Assembly: GCF_007655135.1 (NCBI RefSeq)
Contig: NC_045132.1
Coordinates: 2,542,001 to 2,606,000, forward strand
From: Punica granatum
Taxonomy: Eukaryota > Streptophyta > Magnoliopsida > Myrtales > Lythraceae
Direction: 5' to 3'
Length of the DNA stretch: 64,000 bases
Shown here: positions 1-11,515 of the stretch, one piece after another
How the letters are laid out: each line of letters begins with the position of its first letter
How positions within the stretch are numbered: the first letter of the stretch is position 1
Program-made: the position numbers and the translations under genes
The notes under the pieces: model-generated
Seen by the model: the letters and a program-made list of their open reading frames with translations, nothing else
Database searches by the model: none
Told to the model about the DNA's origin: nothing

Positions 1-600
1 TTGCATCGTCCTTGATTTGATCATAATGTTTGGCTGCCTTTTAACTTGAACCAACAATTGCTTGTGAGATGGTCGTCTTCATCAAGGCTCGTGGTATATT
101 AAGACCGTCAAAGTCGTTCTCTCATCCCATCCTTTATCGACCATGGGAGCAGAAGCAAACGGAGGCCTATGGAGTCGATAACCAAGAGGTGCCGAACACG
201 AACCGCGAAATTACGCTGAAGTGGAGAATGAAGAGGTTGGTAATTATGATTTTTTTTATTATTATTAAAAAGAAGAAGAAGGTAATATAATGTTAAGATT
301 ATCTGTTTAATGCGATTGCATGCATCGAATTTTCATTGAGAAAATTCATTCGCGACCCCACGAGCATTAAAATCTTTTTTAATCCCCTCCTCATCTTATT
401 AGCCGAAATTAATATGTTCGTCCCAATGTCGAATTAACATTACGATACGATGTATATCCAGTGAGTTTCCGCTATATGTATGTATATTATTAAGTCAATC
501 AAATCCAACGGCTCGCAACGGTAATGATCGTTTGATCTTTTCTCGGAAGTAATGATGATTAATTAAAAGCATCATTCAATCTCCCTCGTCCGACAGAACA
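1..600. other. Unassigned 5' flank of the heat-shock gene
   Basis: No gene could be supported. A short open frame at 69-290 on the + strand has no recognisable motif and ends in a poly-A-like lysine run, so it is probably chance. The stretch from about 240 onward is AT-rich and leads into the promoter of the small heat shock gene. Confidence 0.4.
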
Positions 601-631
601 GTCGCAGTCCTTGCGCCACGTCACTGTTTCA

Positions 632-649
632 GAACCTCTTAGAGGATTC
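632..649 (+). promoter_or_regulatory. Heat shock element (four nGAAn units)
   Basis: Four contiguous 5-bp heat-shock-factor units in alternating orientation are visible: GAA, cc, TCT, ta, GAG, ga, TTC. The outer units are perfect and the two inner units have one mismatch each. It lies about 225-240 bp upstream of the ATG of a small heat shock protein gene, which is exactly the expected context for heat-shock transcription factor binding. Confidence 0.7.
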
Positions 650-668
650 CACAACCCCGTAAATGCTG

Positions 669-678
669 ACACGTGTCC
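669..678 (+). promoter_or_regulatory. G-box / ABRE-like palindrome
   Basis: A near-perfect palindrome centred on CACGTG (670-675) includes the ABRE-type core ACGTGTC. Such boxes bind bZIP and bHLH factors, and many plant small heat shock genes are also induced by ABA or in seeds. Function here is inferred from the motif and its position only. Confidence 0.45.
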
Positions 679-692
679 CCCCGCCTTCATTC

Positions 693-705
693 TTCCAGAT
701 TGTTC
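693..705 (+). promoter_or_regulatory. Second heat shock element
   Basis: TTCCAGATTGTTC reads as TTC-nn-GAT-nn-TTC, a three-unit heat shock element with one mismatch. It sits between the G-box and the probable TATA sequence, in the usual proximal position for such elements. Confidence 0.55.
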
Positions 706-727
706 GCGTAACTCTGCTCCCCTCTCC

Positions 728-734
728 ATATATT
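728..734 (+). promoter_or_regulatory. Probable TATA box of the sHSP gene
   Basis: ATATATT lies in an otherwise C-rich stretch about 140 bp upstream of the ATG and just downstream of the two heat shock elements. This spacing suits a heat-inducible core promoter with a 5' leader of roughly 100 nt. Confidence 0.45.
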
Positions 735-873
735 CCCTCCCCCCGCCCCCCACGCCTCGTCGCCAGACATTTGCCGATTCCTTCTGCTTCGATACACCCC
801 CGTTCGTGATCGCGCATTCGCTGTTGTCAGCGCCAGCAACGCCGTAACCGCCGCCCTGCTGTGATCGGAGAGG

Positions 874-1994
874 ATGAGCCTTGCGCTGGAGCAAACTCTG
901 CTGAACGGGCTCCTCGATTTCCCGGACGCAATCGAGAAGCTGGTGTTCTCGTCTAGGCCGCACGAGGCGGGCGGGCGGGAGAAGAGCGCCGGGAACATTC
1001 CGGTGGACATCCTGGAGGCGCCCAAGGAGTACGTCTTCTACATGGACGTCCCCGGCGTTTCCAAGTCTGACATTCAGGTAAGGAAGTCAATGCACCTCCC
1101 TCTGTCTCTCTGGTGATTCTTCTTATCTTCCGTACATTTAAGTAGGAAACTTATGGTAGATAGATAGTGACTGGTGCTTGGTGTCTAATGCTGCCGATGT
1201 TGTCGAGTTCGACTGACAGCGATGGTCGGTGGAAATAAGCAAAAATCCGAATAAACTGACAGTGGGTCGATTGAAGTTTAGTCAGTGCCAATTGCAGAAG
1301 TCACTGAGTCCTGCGAACAGTTTGCAGGATACGTACTGGCCGATCGATAGTGGGAAATGTAGCTAGATGGGTTGTTTCGGAATGATAACGTAAAATTTCC
1401 CAGTGGAACATAGAAATTACTTGGACTACTTCTTCCCTCTATCGGATCGGAGCAACCTGAGCCAGATCATCAATTGAGCAATGTGAATTAACTGATATGC
1501 TGTAGATGATGCTGATATAGTTGTCTTAGATCGTCGTGATCGGTAGTCAGTTCGCCTATGCCAGTCGAGAAGTATCACTTGTGGATATATATGATCATTA
1601 CGCTCGTCTCGTGGACATCGACAGGGAGTTTACCTGCAAGAATGAGTTTCCGGGAAAATATATAGGTTTGGTTGATTGTTTGATGTCGGACGTGTTTGTT
1701 TAATGCTAGTCTGAATGTTGTGTGCAGGTGACCGTGGAGGATGAGAGGACCCTAGTGATAAAGACCAACGGGAAGAGGAAACGGGATGAGACCGAGCAAG
1801 ACAAGGAGTGCAAGTTCCTGAGGCTGGAGAGGAGGACCTCGGCATCGCCCAGGCTTATGAGGAAGTTCCGGCTGCCGGAGGATGCCAATGCAGGTGCAAT
1901 CATGGCCAAGTGCGAGAACGGAGTGCTGACCGTGACGGTTGAGAAAGTGCCGCCTCCGCCCAAGTCCAAGACCGTGGAAGTTGCCATTGCTTAG
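874..1994 (+). CDS. HSP17.4B: Class III small heat shock protein (17.4-kDa type)
   Basis: Two exons, 874-1077 and 1728-1994, join in phase 0 across a GTAAGG...TGTGCAG intron and give 156 residues. The N-terminal arm ([20 protein letters not shown]) is followed by the alpha-crystallin domain starting near [20 protein letters not shown]. Exon 2 carries the basic GKRKRDE loop, the RKFRLPE strand and the hallmark [13 protein letters not shown] near the C terminus. This pattern is that of plant class III cytosolic/nuclear sHSPs, whose Arabidopsis member also has one intron in the crystallin domain. The protein is an ATP-independent chaperone that forms oligomers and holds unfolding proteins during heat stress. 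Heat shock elements at 632-649 and 693-705 support heat induction. There are no breaks in the reading frame. The class assignment rests on recalled family sequences. Confidence 0.93.
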
Positions 1995-3123
1995 AGTGTG
2001 AAGGGAAGACTACAAAGGGGGAAAAGAAAAACTCGTCAATTCCGGGGGCTTAGATAGGAACTTGTTGCTTCTGTAGCCTAAGTGTATGATTTCCGTGTTT
2101 GCGTTGTGTATCATTTGTATCTACCCTTGGTGTTAATCCGTAGGCAACAGTCCGGTGTGGAGCTTGATGGTGTATCGACTGTGTTCAAGTGGAATATCGA
2201 TAAGGAACGGAATATCCACGTCGATAAGGAATGTAAGAGCTTCCCTTGCCTAATGTCTCCTCCTCTCAAGCGGCTCAAAGGTGTTCTAATTCGAGGTTCA
2301 AGAGAGAATGCAGCCTATAAATATGACTGTCTAATATTAAGTCGAGTGATTAATCGGATCAACTTCCAACTATAAATGGCCTCTTACTCTGCGGATGCAA
2401 TTGCGCGGCCTTGTGTGTACAAGCTAGTATTGGCAATCAATGACACTGGTTATTGCTAAATTTTGGATCGAGTTATATGCAATGAAAAATTTGATCCTGA
2501 TTATGAGGTATTTTTAATGTATTTCAAATTTAATTATGTTAATAAGACTTTTTTGAAGTGTTTCAAATTTTTTTTTTTTGCTGCAAATGAAGTTTGATTA
2601 CATTAACTAATGGTGATATTCATGTAAAATTATATCACAAGACATATAAAAATTATTATTTTTGTCAAATAATTTTTTGTTTATATACTGTAAATCGAAA
2701 TGATAAATTCTTATTGATTTTATAAATTAAAATGACAAATTTTTATTGACTTGTAGTTTTTCTGCATGGTATCTTCATTCATTGTATACAAGATTTTTAA
2801 TAGAGGGGAGATGATGATTTGAGTGAAGTGATTTGGGGGCAAAGATGTGTCAATCAAAAAGTACTCTGATCTAAGTTTGACAATCTAAAAGTACACGGGG
2901 TGTGTTTGAAGAATTAAAAGTAGAGAACCAGTTTCCTAATAAGTCAAAAGTACAGGGCATATTGTGCAATTCTCCGACGAAGGCAAAAGAGCTTCTTGGC
3001 ATGGCCATTGGCCGGAACATCTTTTTATCCGTCTCTGCAGTCAATCCTCAAAGCTTCGCTTAAACCCCGTCCGCCGTTCCTTCTCCCATTCCTTTCTCTC
3101 TCTGTCTCTCTCTGGTGTCGGAC
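1995..3123. other. Intergenic, sHSP 3' flank and AspRS leader
   Basis: About 1.1 kb without a supported gene. The first 350 bases are probably the 3' UTR and terminator zone of the heat shock gene, and 2450-2800 is AT-rich. The last 100 bases before the next ATG are CT-rich, as in a TATA-less plant leader. The open frames here show no family motif. Confidence 0.5.
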
Positions 3124-4917
3124 ATGTCCCTGCTCCTGCGAGCCTTCCCTCTCCTATCCCTTCGGTCGAGGTCCTTCCCTCTCTTCCACGCCCTCTTCAC
3201 CCCTAAGCCCCTCTCCCTGCCCACCAAGAGGACCTCTCCCTTCTGCGCCTCCTCCAGAATCCCCGCCGAGACCCTCACCTCGAAGCGGACCGTCTCACCC
3301 GTCCCTGACAACCTCGTCTGGGTCTCCCGGACCGGATTCTGCGGGGAGCTGTCTGCCCATGATGTCGGGAAGCGGGTTAGGCTCTGTGGGTGGGTTGCCC
3401 TTCATCGGGTCCACGGCGGTCTCACATTCCTTAACCTCAGAGACCACACTGGCATTGTTCAGGTATCTCTTTTCCCTTTCTTCTTTCTGTTCTTTCAGCT
3501 AACGAAATTCTCTAGCTCGTGATGGATAAAGGAGTGGTTTTGATGGTATAATTCGATGAAGCGTTGTTGGGCAATATTGCTTGTTGCGCTGTAATGAATA
3601 GCACGTTAGAGTTATTAGATTGTGAGAGGACTCGGAGCTTCTGATTCGGTGAAGATTTGATTTTGAAGCAAAGTTTTGTTCTTTAAAGCTTAAAAGGTTA
3701 TCAGCATAGTGTCTCCAGGTATGATGAGCTGCAATATAACATTTCATAGATTCGTTTCATCTTGTAGTTCCAATAAGCCACTATATGTAGTGTATGGGAC
3801 CTTTTTGCGATAACATCGAGGTCTACGATTCAATACTCTTGTGAGCACATAGAGCCTGAAAATGGGAAGACGGATTCTTCTGTATGGGCCGGAATGGCAT
3901 GCATTGATCTAGATTGAATGCCTTTCTGTTGCTGCATTTGCTATATCTTTGGTGGTAACTTGCTGTCTTCTGGTTGGTAATGCTAATTTTTGTGCTTACA
4001 CTTTGCATGTGAAGATTACAACTCTCCCTGATGAGTATCCTGAGGCTCATTCCGCCATCAACGAGCTGAGGCTTGAATATGTGGTCTCTGTGGAAGGTAC
4101 TGTCAGGCAGCGTCCGAATGAATCCATCAATAAGAAAATGAAAACAGGGACAATTGAGGTATGTGTACCAGTTAACATGCACTCTGCTTTGATTATTTGG
4201 CTCTGAACTTGAAATTCTGATTTGTAGTCTTCTATTTGGGTGGAGAGATGTGGAGGAAAGTAAAGTGCGTGCATTTTATCAATTCTCTAAAGTGGATTAA
4301 TTTGGATGAAGGGGAATATTGTACATGATCGACTAAAGTAATAATTGCATAATCTTATGCAGCCACTGTGCATTTGGATGTTCTGCAAGATGTGTTCTTA
4401 TTGTCCTACCATATAATTAAGATAGTTCTCCTGTGGTCTGTCTTCTTCACTAGTTCATCTATAAATGGATGAGCATTCTCCTCTTTCACGTCTCTAGCAT
4501 TTTCTTGTCTTTTCCTCTTCTTTACTCATCTCTTTCATTTCCTCTTTCTTAATAAAAATTACACAAATCAGGTGAAGTCACATTATTGTTCCGTCCTTGG
4601 TTTTTTATGATTATCCGTCTTTACACTTGAAATTGGAGGGATCGTGAGATAAAGAGATGGAGATCTTACAATATGTCATGTGGTAGAAGAAGGCTGTCTT
4701 TAGAGCTTGGTGGTTATATCTCCTTCTCATGTCACATGGATTATTTTATTTCTAGGTCGCTGCAGAGCATGTTCAAATATTAAATGCTGTGAGGTGTAAG
4801 CTGCCCTTTCTGGTCACTAGCAGCGATGATGCAAAAGATTCCATCAAAGAAGAGATCCGCTTAAGGTAGTCGTAATCAGTTTTTCTTTCTCGTTAACAGT
4901 TCCTTTTCTTTTTTTGG

Positions 4918-4948
<31 letters not shown>

Positions 4949-7900
4949 AGGGATTTTCTTATTTTGTATGTGTGTTCGGCTTGTTTGATAACACTTGGTA
5001 CTAAATAAAAGTTGGGTAGGAAGATGGGTGGAGTGGTGGGGCTTGGGGTGGTGTATTGGAAGATATACAAATGTCATCTTATATGAGGATTTTGACTAAA
5101 TGAATCAGTATAAATTGTTTTCAGATATCGGTGCCTTGATTTACGCCGTCACCAGATGCATTTCAACATTATGTTACGGCACAGGGTGGTGAAACTCATA
5201 CGGAGATATCTAGAAGACTTGCACGGTTTTGTGGAGGTAAAACTATGCCGCGAGATAGCCATGATTGCTTTGGTTTTTATATTAAATCAATTACCTGATG
5301 GACTTGTATAAAAATAGTGGCCTGTAATATCTGTCCTTAATTGCAGTCTTTTTTGATCTTATGGTGGTTGTAAGGTAGATTGAGACTCCAATACTCTCAA
5401 GGTCGACCCCAGAAGGTGCTCGAGATTATCTAGTACCGTCAAGAGTTCAGGTGTCTGTACGACCATTTATTTACTGTCCTTGTATTTATGCTTAAATCCA
5501 ACTGCATCAATTTCTTAGAAAAAATAAATTGAAACTACAAATATGTGTGACAAACTCTAGCATCAGCGTGAACTCTAATCTGTATTTAGTTACTCTTCCT
5601 TTCTGTTAGTTGTTTAGGGTGAAACTAAAATAAGAGAAAGTAACAACGTTCTGCTCCAAAATTCTTTTACTTACCAATGTGATACATTCTAGTGTTTGCT
5701 TTGAAGGCAGGAACATTCTATGCTTTACCTCAGAGTCCACAACTATTTAAACAAATGCTGATGGTTTCCGGTTTTGACAGATATTATCAAATAGCGAAGT
5801 AGGTTCTCATCTATTTCTCTCTCTCTTTTTTTTCCCCCCTTTGATTACTCTGTTATTATTACTGTTTATTGCCTTTCCTTTCACTTGATGTTTGTTTCTT
5901 CGCAAAACCTATACAGTCTTATAGTTCTCTTTATTTGTTTCAGGTGCTTTCGGGATGAAGATTTACGAGCTGATAGGCAGCCAGAGTTCACGCAGCTTGA
6001 TATGGAGATGGCCTTCACTCCTTTGGAGGACATGCTTAAGCTTAACGAAGACCTTATCAGAAAGGTAAGCTTTACACAATTGTTAGTTAAAACGGTGATG
6101 ATGTGTGGTTCGTTGTTTATCATGTGCTTCCATGATATGAGACCATTGCATTAATCTGCAAAAGTTGGCTCTAATGATGGGAAATTATAATTGTTTGTCG
6201 TAGGTTTTCCTCGAGGTCAAGGGTGTTGAGCTACCAGACCCTTTCCCAAGGCTGACATATGCTGATGCTATGGATCGATATGGATCGGACAGGCCAGATA
6301 CTAGATTTGGTCTTGAATTGAGAGATGTAATAGATTTCCCCTTGTGCCTTCTTGAAAATTACACGTTTTTGGATTGCAGAATCTCGAAATATCTTAGACA
6401 TGAAGGAAAAATCTTAAGCTTGTAGTTGACCATGGTTTTTACAACCAGACTTAACTGGATCCAATTAGGTTAAGTTAAAATAATCTGAGATGGTCTTTTA
6501 TTTGAATAATAATTTGTCTGGGTTTTCAGGTATCTGATATTTTTTTGGACACTACCTTCAAAGTGTTCTCGGAAGCCTTGGAAAGTGGCGGAATCATCAA
6601 GGCAATCTGTGTTCCATCTGGAGCTAAAATCTATTCAAACACTGCTCTCAAGAAAGGGGAAGTTTACGGTGAAGCCATAAAATCAGGAGCGAAGGGCTTG
6701 CCATTCTTGAAGGTTCTCTATGATGGTAGAAACGAGCCTTGTTCTCTGGTTTTGTTTCACTTTCGCATCAGATGTCAGAGGATCATTGTGATCTTGTCAT
6801 GTCATTGCTGATTTCTTTTCTCCTATTAAATTCTTTTGCAGGCATTGAAGGTGTTCCTGCACTTGCGTCAAGTTTGAATCCTGCTGATATAATGAAACTG
6901 CTGGAACGATGCTCGGCATCATCTGGTGACCTCATTTTGTTTGCTGTGGGCCCCCACATGTCAGTGAATCGGACACTAGACCGACTACGACTATTTGTTG
7001 CCCATCAGCTGAATTTGATAGACCATGTAAGTCCAGGTCTCTTTTTTCTTGATCTGAGGAAAATAATATAACTGGAGTTATTCTTTCTAATGGGATTTCC
7101 TTTTTCCTGTTAATTTAGTCCAGGCATTCGATACTTTGGGTGACTGACTTCCCTATGTTCCAGTGGAATGACTTGGAGGAGAGACTCGAGGTCCGTTCTA
7201 ACATCTATTTTAGTTCATTTTCTTTTTCTCTTTTTGTCAACTTAGTGAGCCAACCTTGGGCGAATGAACTCCCCACAACCCATTGATCTAAGTTGATGCC
7301 TCTTTACGAAGCTCATTTAGGCGGTTGTAGGCGCTATATGAGGGGTCGGAGAGTTGAGTCTACATTACTTAGAAGGGAAAAAAGTAAAAAAGACCCAGTT
7401 GTTGAGACTAAAAGAGAATGCAGCTTGATTGCTCTGTAAAAAACCGACCAAAGTGGGAGGCAGTAGTTCACTATAATCTACGGGGTTGGCCTGAAGTACC
7501 TTGCTGATAATTTAGGTGTAATCTTTTATTTTTGGTACTCTATTGCAGGCCTTGCACCACCCTTTTACTGCACCAAATCCCGAGGACATGGAGGACCTCT
7601 CCTCTGCACGAGCATTAGCCTATGACATGGTCTACAATGGAGTTGAGGTACGAACTTTTCCCTGCTCATTTTATGAAAATCGCAGGATCCCCACATTATA
7701 ATGTAACTGAACCGCCTGTGTCCTTTATGCTAATATTGGTGTTTCTTAGATCGGTGGTGGCAGTTTGAGAATCTACAAGCGCGAGATCCAGCAGAAGGTT
7801 TTGGAAACTGTTGGGATCTCATGGGAGCAGGTGAGCAAATCCTTAATGCAGTTTTGCTCTTGGGCTACGTTCGGTATGAGAGTAGAATATTCAGAACAGA

Positions 7901-8546
7901 ATCTTGTATGCGGACAACACTATTTTGTATGGCGGTTCCATTCCATGCCTTGCTTAGAATATTCAGAACAGAATCTTGTATGGGGATAACACTATTTTTT
8001 GTGGCGGTTCCATTCCATACCTTGCTTAGAAATTATTTCCATGCCTTCATTATACGGTAATTAAATATGTATAATTTAAATTGCATGGGTCTTCATGTTT
8101 ATAGGCTGAAGCGAAGTTCGGGTACCTTCTCGAGGCACTGGACATGGGTGCACCACCACATGGTATTGTTCCCTTCTTAGTATGTTCGAGTGAGAGGCAC
8201 TGATGAATCTCCCAATTGTTACACCTAATATATATATATATATATATATATATGGTTAGTGTTGGAGCATGGCTTCAGAAAACGTGTTTCTGAGAAACAG
8301 AAGATTTCCATCCTTACTGGGTCTCATGAAAATGTTATCTTTGGCTAAAAAGATACTCGGGTCGGTATCTGTGCAGGTGGGATTGCCTATGGGCTAGACA
8401 GATTAGTAATGCTTTTAGCGGGCGCAAACTCGATCCGGGATGTGATTGCCTTCCCGAAGACTACGACGGCTCAGTGTGCCCTAACACGGGCACCTTCAGA
8501 GGTCGACCCTCAACAGCTTAGGGATCTTTCTCTTCAAACCATATAA
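3124..8546 (+). CDS. Aspartyl-tRNA synthetase, organellar (bacterial type)
   Basis: Fifteen exons splice in frame to 657 residues: 3124-3462, 4015-4158, 4756-4865, 5125-5236, 5379-5450, 5707-5798, 5944-6064, 6204-6326, 6530-6725, 6842-7026, 7119-7190, 7549-7647, 7750-7830, 8105-8162, 8377-8546. The enzyme charges tRNA-Asp with aspartate. Residues 1-60 are rich in Arg, Ser, Leu and Pro with no acidic cluster, like a plastid/mitochondrial presequence. An OB-fold anticodon-binding domain follows (about 65-160). Class II motif 1 is near 236-251 (TPEGARD), motif 2 near 292-312 (FRDEDLR), a bacterial-type GAD insert at about 370-480, and motif 3 at 602-610 (GGIAYGLDR). All catalytic arginines expected in motifs 2 and 3 are present. 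Size and order match the organellar enzyme encoded once in plant nuclei; the Arabidopsis counterpart, as I recall it, is At4g33760. Dual targeting is likely by family knowledge but not shown here. Confidence 0.93.
4920..4948 (+). repeat. Poly-G run in AspRS intron 3
   Basis: Twenty-nine consecutive G residues lie inside the third intron. On the opposite strand they create a false poly-proline open frame. The run could form G-quadruplex structures, and it is also a place where read errors and misassembly are common, so its exact length should not be trusted. Confidence 0.85.
8230..8253. repeat. (TA)n microsatellite in AspRS intron 14
   Basis: A dinucleotide TA tract in the last intron of the synthetase gene. 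It is length-variable in type and does not touch a splice site. Confidence 0.8.
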
Positions 8547-10219
8547 AATTTCCAAAGAACATAGACATGCCAAAGAAGTTTTGCCTTGATTTTATCTGAG
8601 CCGAGAAGAAATATCAGTTCAGCTGCATATCTGTTTATGGTAGTTAAATTCTAATTACATCTTCAATTTGTATCATGTTACTTTGTCATATTGACTATTT
8701 CTCATATAAAGCGTTGCTGCTCTTGTTATGCATTTTCGGACAGTGGTTCTTGCTGATTCGATCTTGAAATGACATCGAAATGTTAATATGACCGAGTGAT
8801 TTATTATGTGTTCTAGTTATTGTTTGAAGGTATTTTTCAAAGATATTTCCTTCTACCTTTGCATAACTGAGGAGGCGCCTCCTTTTCACTCCTCAGGGTG
8901 TTCATTGGGCGGATCGGAATTTAGGGACCCCATTACTGACCCGATTGAACCTAACATATTGATAACTAGTCGTGAATCCATCCGTTGAACGGGATATAAT
9001 GTGATTTTTTTTTAAAACAATGTTATTATATGTCATGCGTATTTTAGATCGTTATAAATTGTAATTTACAATCAATTATATTAAATTAGAAGACTTTGGA
9101 TCTTATAATGTAAAAATATTCTTTTAAAATTTAGAAAATAGTTTTTATTAAAAGTTATCATACAAAACTAAAAAAATCAAGAAAATATCATTTAGTGATC
9201 AATATTAGAAAAAAATCATAAAATTCTAGTATGTTAATTTTAAAGTTAAATATTAAAATCAGAAAAAAAACTCAAAATTGTTTTTGAATTTCAAAAATTC
9301 AAAAATTTTGATTTACCAAATATAATGTTACTAACAGTATCTAATAAAAAAATTAGAAAAAGATATCGTCGTTAGATTTTATCATGAAAAATCTTTTAAA
9401 ATTTTTAACAAAATAATTTTTGTCAAAAGTTATTATGAAAATAACAAGTTCAAAAAAATCGAAAAAATTTAATAAGTAACGGAGCGTTCTATAATCATAT
9501 TGTCGGACCCACGATATTCTTGCTTTCATATAGATACAGAGATGATATTTCTATTTTCCAAGCTAGCTAAAATCAGTTCAGAGGAATGTTAAGGATAATG
9601 GGAATATTGACTCATTTTTCAAAATCTTTAGTATACAAGCCGATATGCGAAATTAATGTGTTTAACAAGAATGTTAAGCAATTGAGAATACAGAGGCCAG
9701 AGGGTAATATATGATTATAGTGCTTGCTACGTCAGATAAATTGATGGGAAATGAATATAATTTTACATTAATATTTAATACTCTTGTTTGATAGATTATA
9801 TTTTTCAAAGAATTGTTATTTGTTGCCTAATAAAGTGAATATTTAGGTGGCCTTCGTTGTATTGTCGATAATCTGATCACTAAAAAACCACTTTACCTCG
9901 AGATAGATTCAAACCGATTGAATTACCGTTTATTCGCACTACCGCGTTTGGTATATCAATTAACATTACTCTGAATCTTATTTTATTATACCATCAAGGT
10001 GAGAATCCACTTTCTCACCCCTCTAGTGGTAATTTAAATTACTCCTTCTGACGGTAATTTACATTACCATCTAAATGGAAATGTATAGGTGAGAATATGA
10101 ATTGCTATGGCCTAAACCCACGTAACAAATGCCTTGTTAGTTTTGTCTTAGTAGAATGACAGTCTTCAGCATATTCGTTTGCAAAACAAACTACAATAAT
10201 CTGTTTTCAACACATATTA
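8547..10219. other. AT-rich intergenic region with a diverged duplication
   Basis: No gene could be supported. 8547-9000 holds the 3' flank of the synthetase gene. Within 9000-9480 two diverged copies of one AT-rich segment are visible at about 9103-9200 and 9375-9475; both contain a run like CTTTTAAAATTT followed by AAAAGTTAT. The rest, to 10219, shows no recognisable motif. Confidence 0.4.
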
Positions 10220-10513
10220 AGCTTTGTTTGGAAGTGAAGTAGTGGTTGCATAAGTGCTTTTATGTTAATTTTTAAGTAGAAGTAATGTTTGGTAAACTAT
10301 TTTAAAATCATGGTTTTGTGGATTTTAGCGATTGGAAACATAATTTTATTCGGCAGGATACTATGTACTTATGTAAATTGTTTCTACTTATTTTCTATTA
10401 CAAACATTAATTTGAATTTCAACCATTCGAAATTTATTCTGAAATTAACATTTATTTTTTAGCAATTATATATCTGCACTTTTGTTTCAGTAATAATATT
10501 CCCAAACCAAGCC
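10220..10513. mobile_element. Tourist/PIF-Harbinger-like MITE
   Basis: A 294-bp non-coding segment has inverted ends of the type AGCTTTGTTTGG (left) and GGCTTGGTTTGG (right, reverse complement). It is flanked on both sides by the trinucleotide TTA (10217-10219 and 10514-10516). A TTA/TAA target duplication with a GTTTGG-containing terminus is the signature of Tourist-type MITEs mobilised by PIF/Harbinger transposase. No transposase is encoded. Confidence 0.6.
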
Positions 10514-10566
10514 TTATGGTGTGTTTGATAACATAAATCAAGTGCTGAAATTTCTTTCTCAACACT

Positions 10567-11515
10567 TAGGTGGTGTTTGATAAATTAAGTATTGAAAAAT
10601 TAATCACTTAATTAGTTAAAGAAAGAAATGTATAGGAAGAGAGTATGAATAATAAGGGTGAGAAAATATTTTATAAGAGATTGAGAGCATCAATAAGTGA
10701 AAAATGACTTATTTTATTAAGTCAAAATTTTTTCCTTACTCATTAAGTGATTTTTACTCAATATTAAGTAGATGAGACCATTATCTTTTATAATTAGCTC
10801 TCTCTTATTTATTTTCCCATGTCACTAATTCATAACTAACTTTTAAGCACATATTTAATTAACTTGTAAACTAACACAACATTAATCTCATTCACCTTCT
10901 TTGACAAACACTAAAAAATGACTTGAAAATTGAATAATGCTCAGCTGGGGGAGTTTCTTTGTTTGATCCCGTTGAAGAGAGCAGTGATATCCATAATCCT
11001 GGTCACTACCGCGACGTTTCCAGGGACGTTAGGCGGTGGAGGCTGGCGACGGAGATCCTCGCTTCGATATTGCTCCCTCTCTATGAGAGGAGTGATTGAG
11101 GTGGTGGTGACCCCGATCTCGGCCACCACCACCCAAGTGAGGTCATCGACAACCCCTGATGTCGCCGATGACCTCTCCTTGGACGGTGATGACTGAAATT
11201 GACAGCTACTAGCAGCCTTTCCCCGTAGAGCGTGATCTGCCTCTTTCTCTTTTTTTTTTTTTAAAAATTAATTATTTTTATTTTATTATTTTTAGAAACG
11301 ATAAAATTAATATAATATTAAAGGTCAGGTCAAAAGTGGAAAAATAAAGGAAATAGTGGCTAGCATGTGAGTATTACACCAAAAGCTCTAAATTTTTAAC
11401 ACTTAACTCTATCTAACAATTTTTACTTAATGAATTAAGCACTTATTTCATTAAGTGCTAAAAGTTTTAGCACTTAATTTTCATTACTTAATTTTAAATT
11501 CAAACAATCACAATT
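10567..11515. mobile_element. Possible nested non-autonomous DNA transposon
   Basis: The left part begins with GGTGGTGTTTGATAAATTAA and the right part ends with a sequence whose reverse complement starts GTGATTGTTTGAATTT, so weak inverted ends can be seen. In the middle (11020-11190) lies a GC-rich patch unlike its surroundings, containing an 88-codon open frame with no known motif. Near the right end (11451-11477) is a perfect 13-bp inverted repeat with one central base. No clear target duplication was found. The limits are uncertain and two elements may be nested. Confidence 0.35.

Noticed and set aside
559..1025. Several - strand open frames over the sHSP promoter and first exon
   Set aside because: Shadows of the GC-rich sHSP exon; no start context or domain.
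4844..5077. Poly-proline protein on the - strand
   Set aside because: Produced by the poly-G run in AspRS intron 3.
10930..11196. 88-codon frame in a GC patch
   Set aside because: Composition-driven, inside a probable transposable element, no motif.
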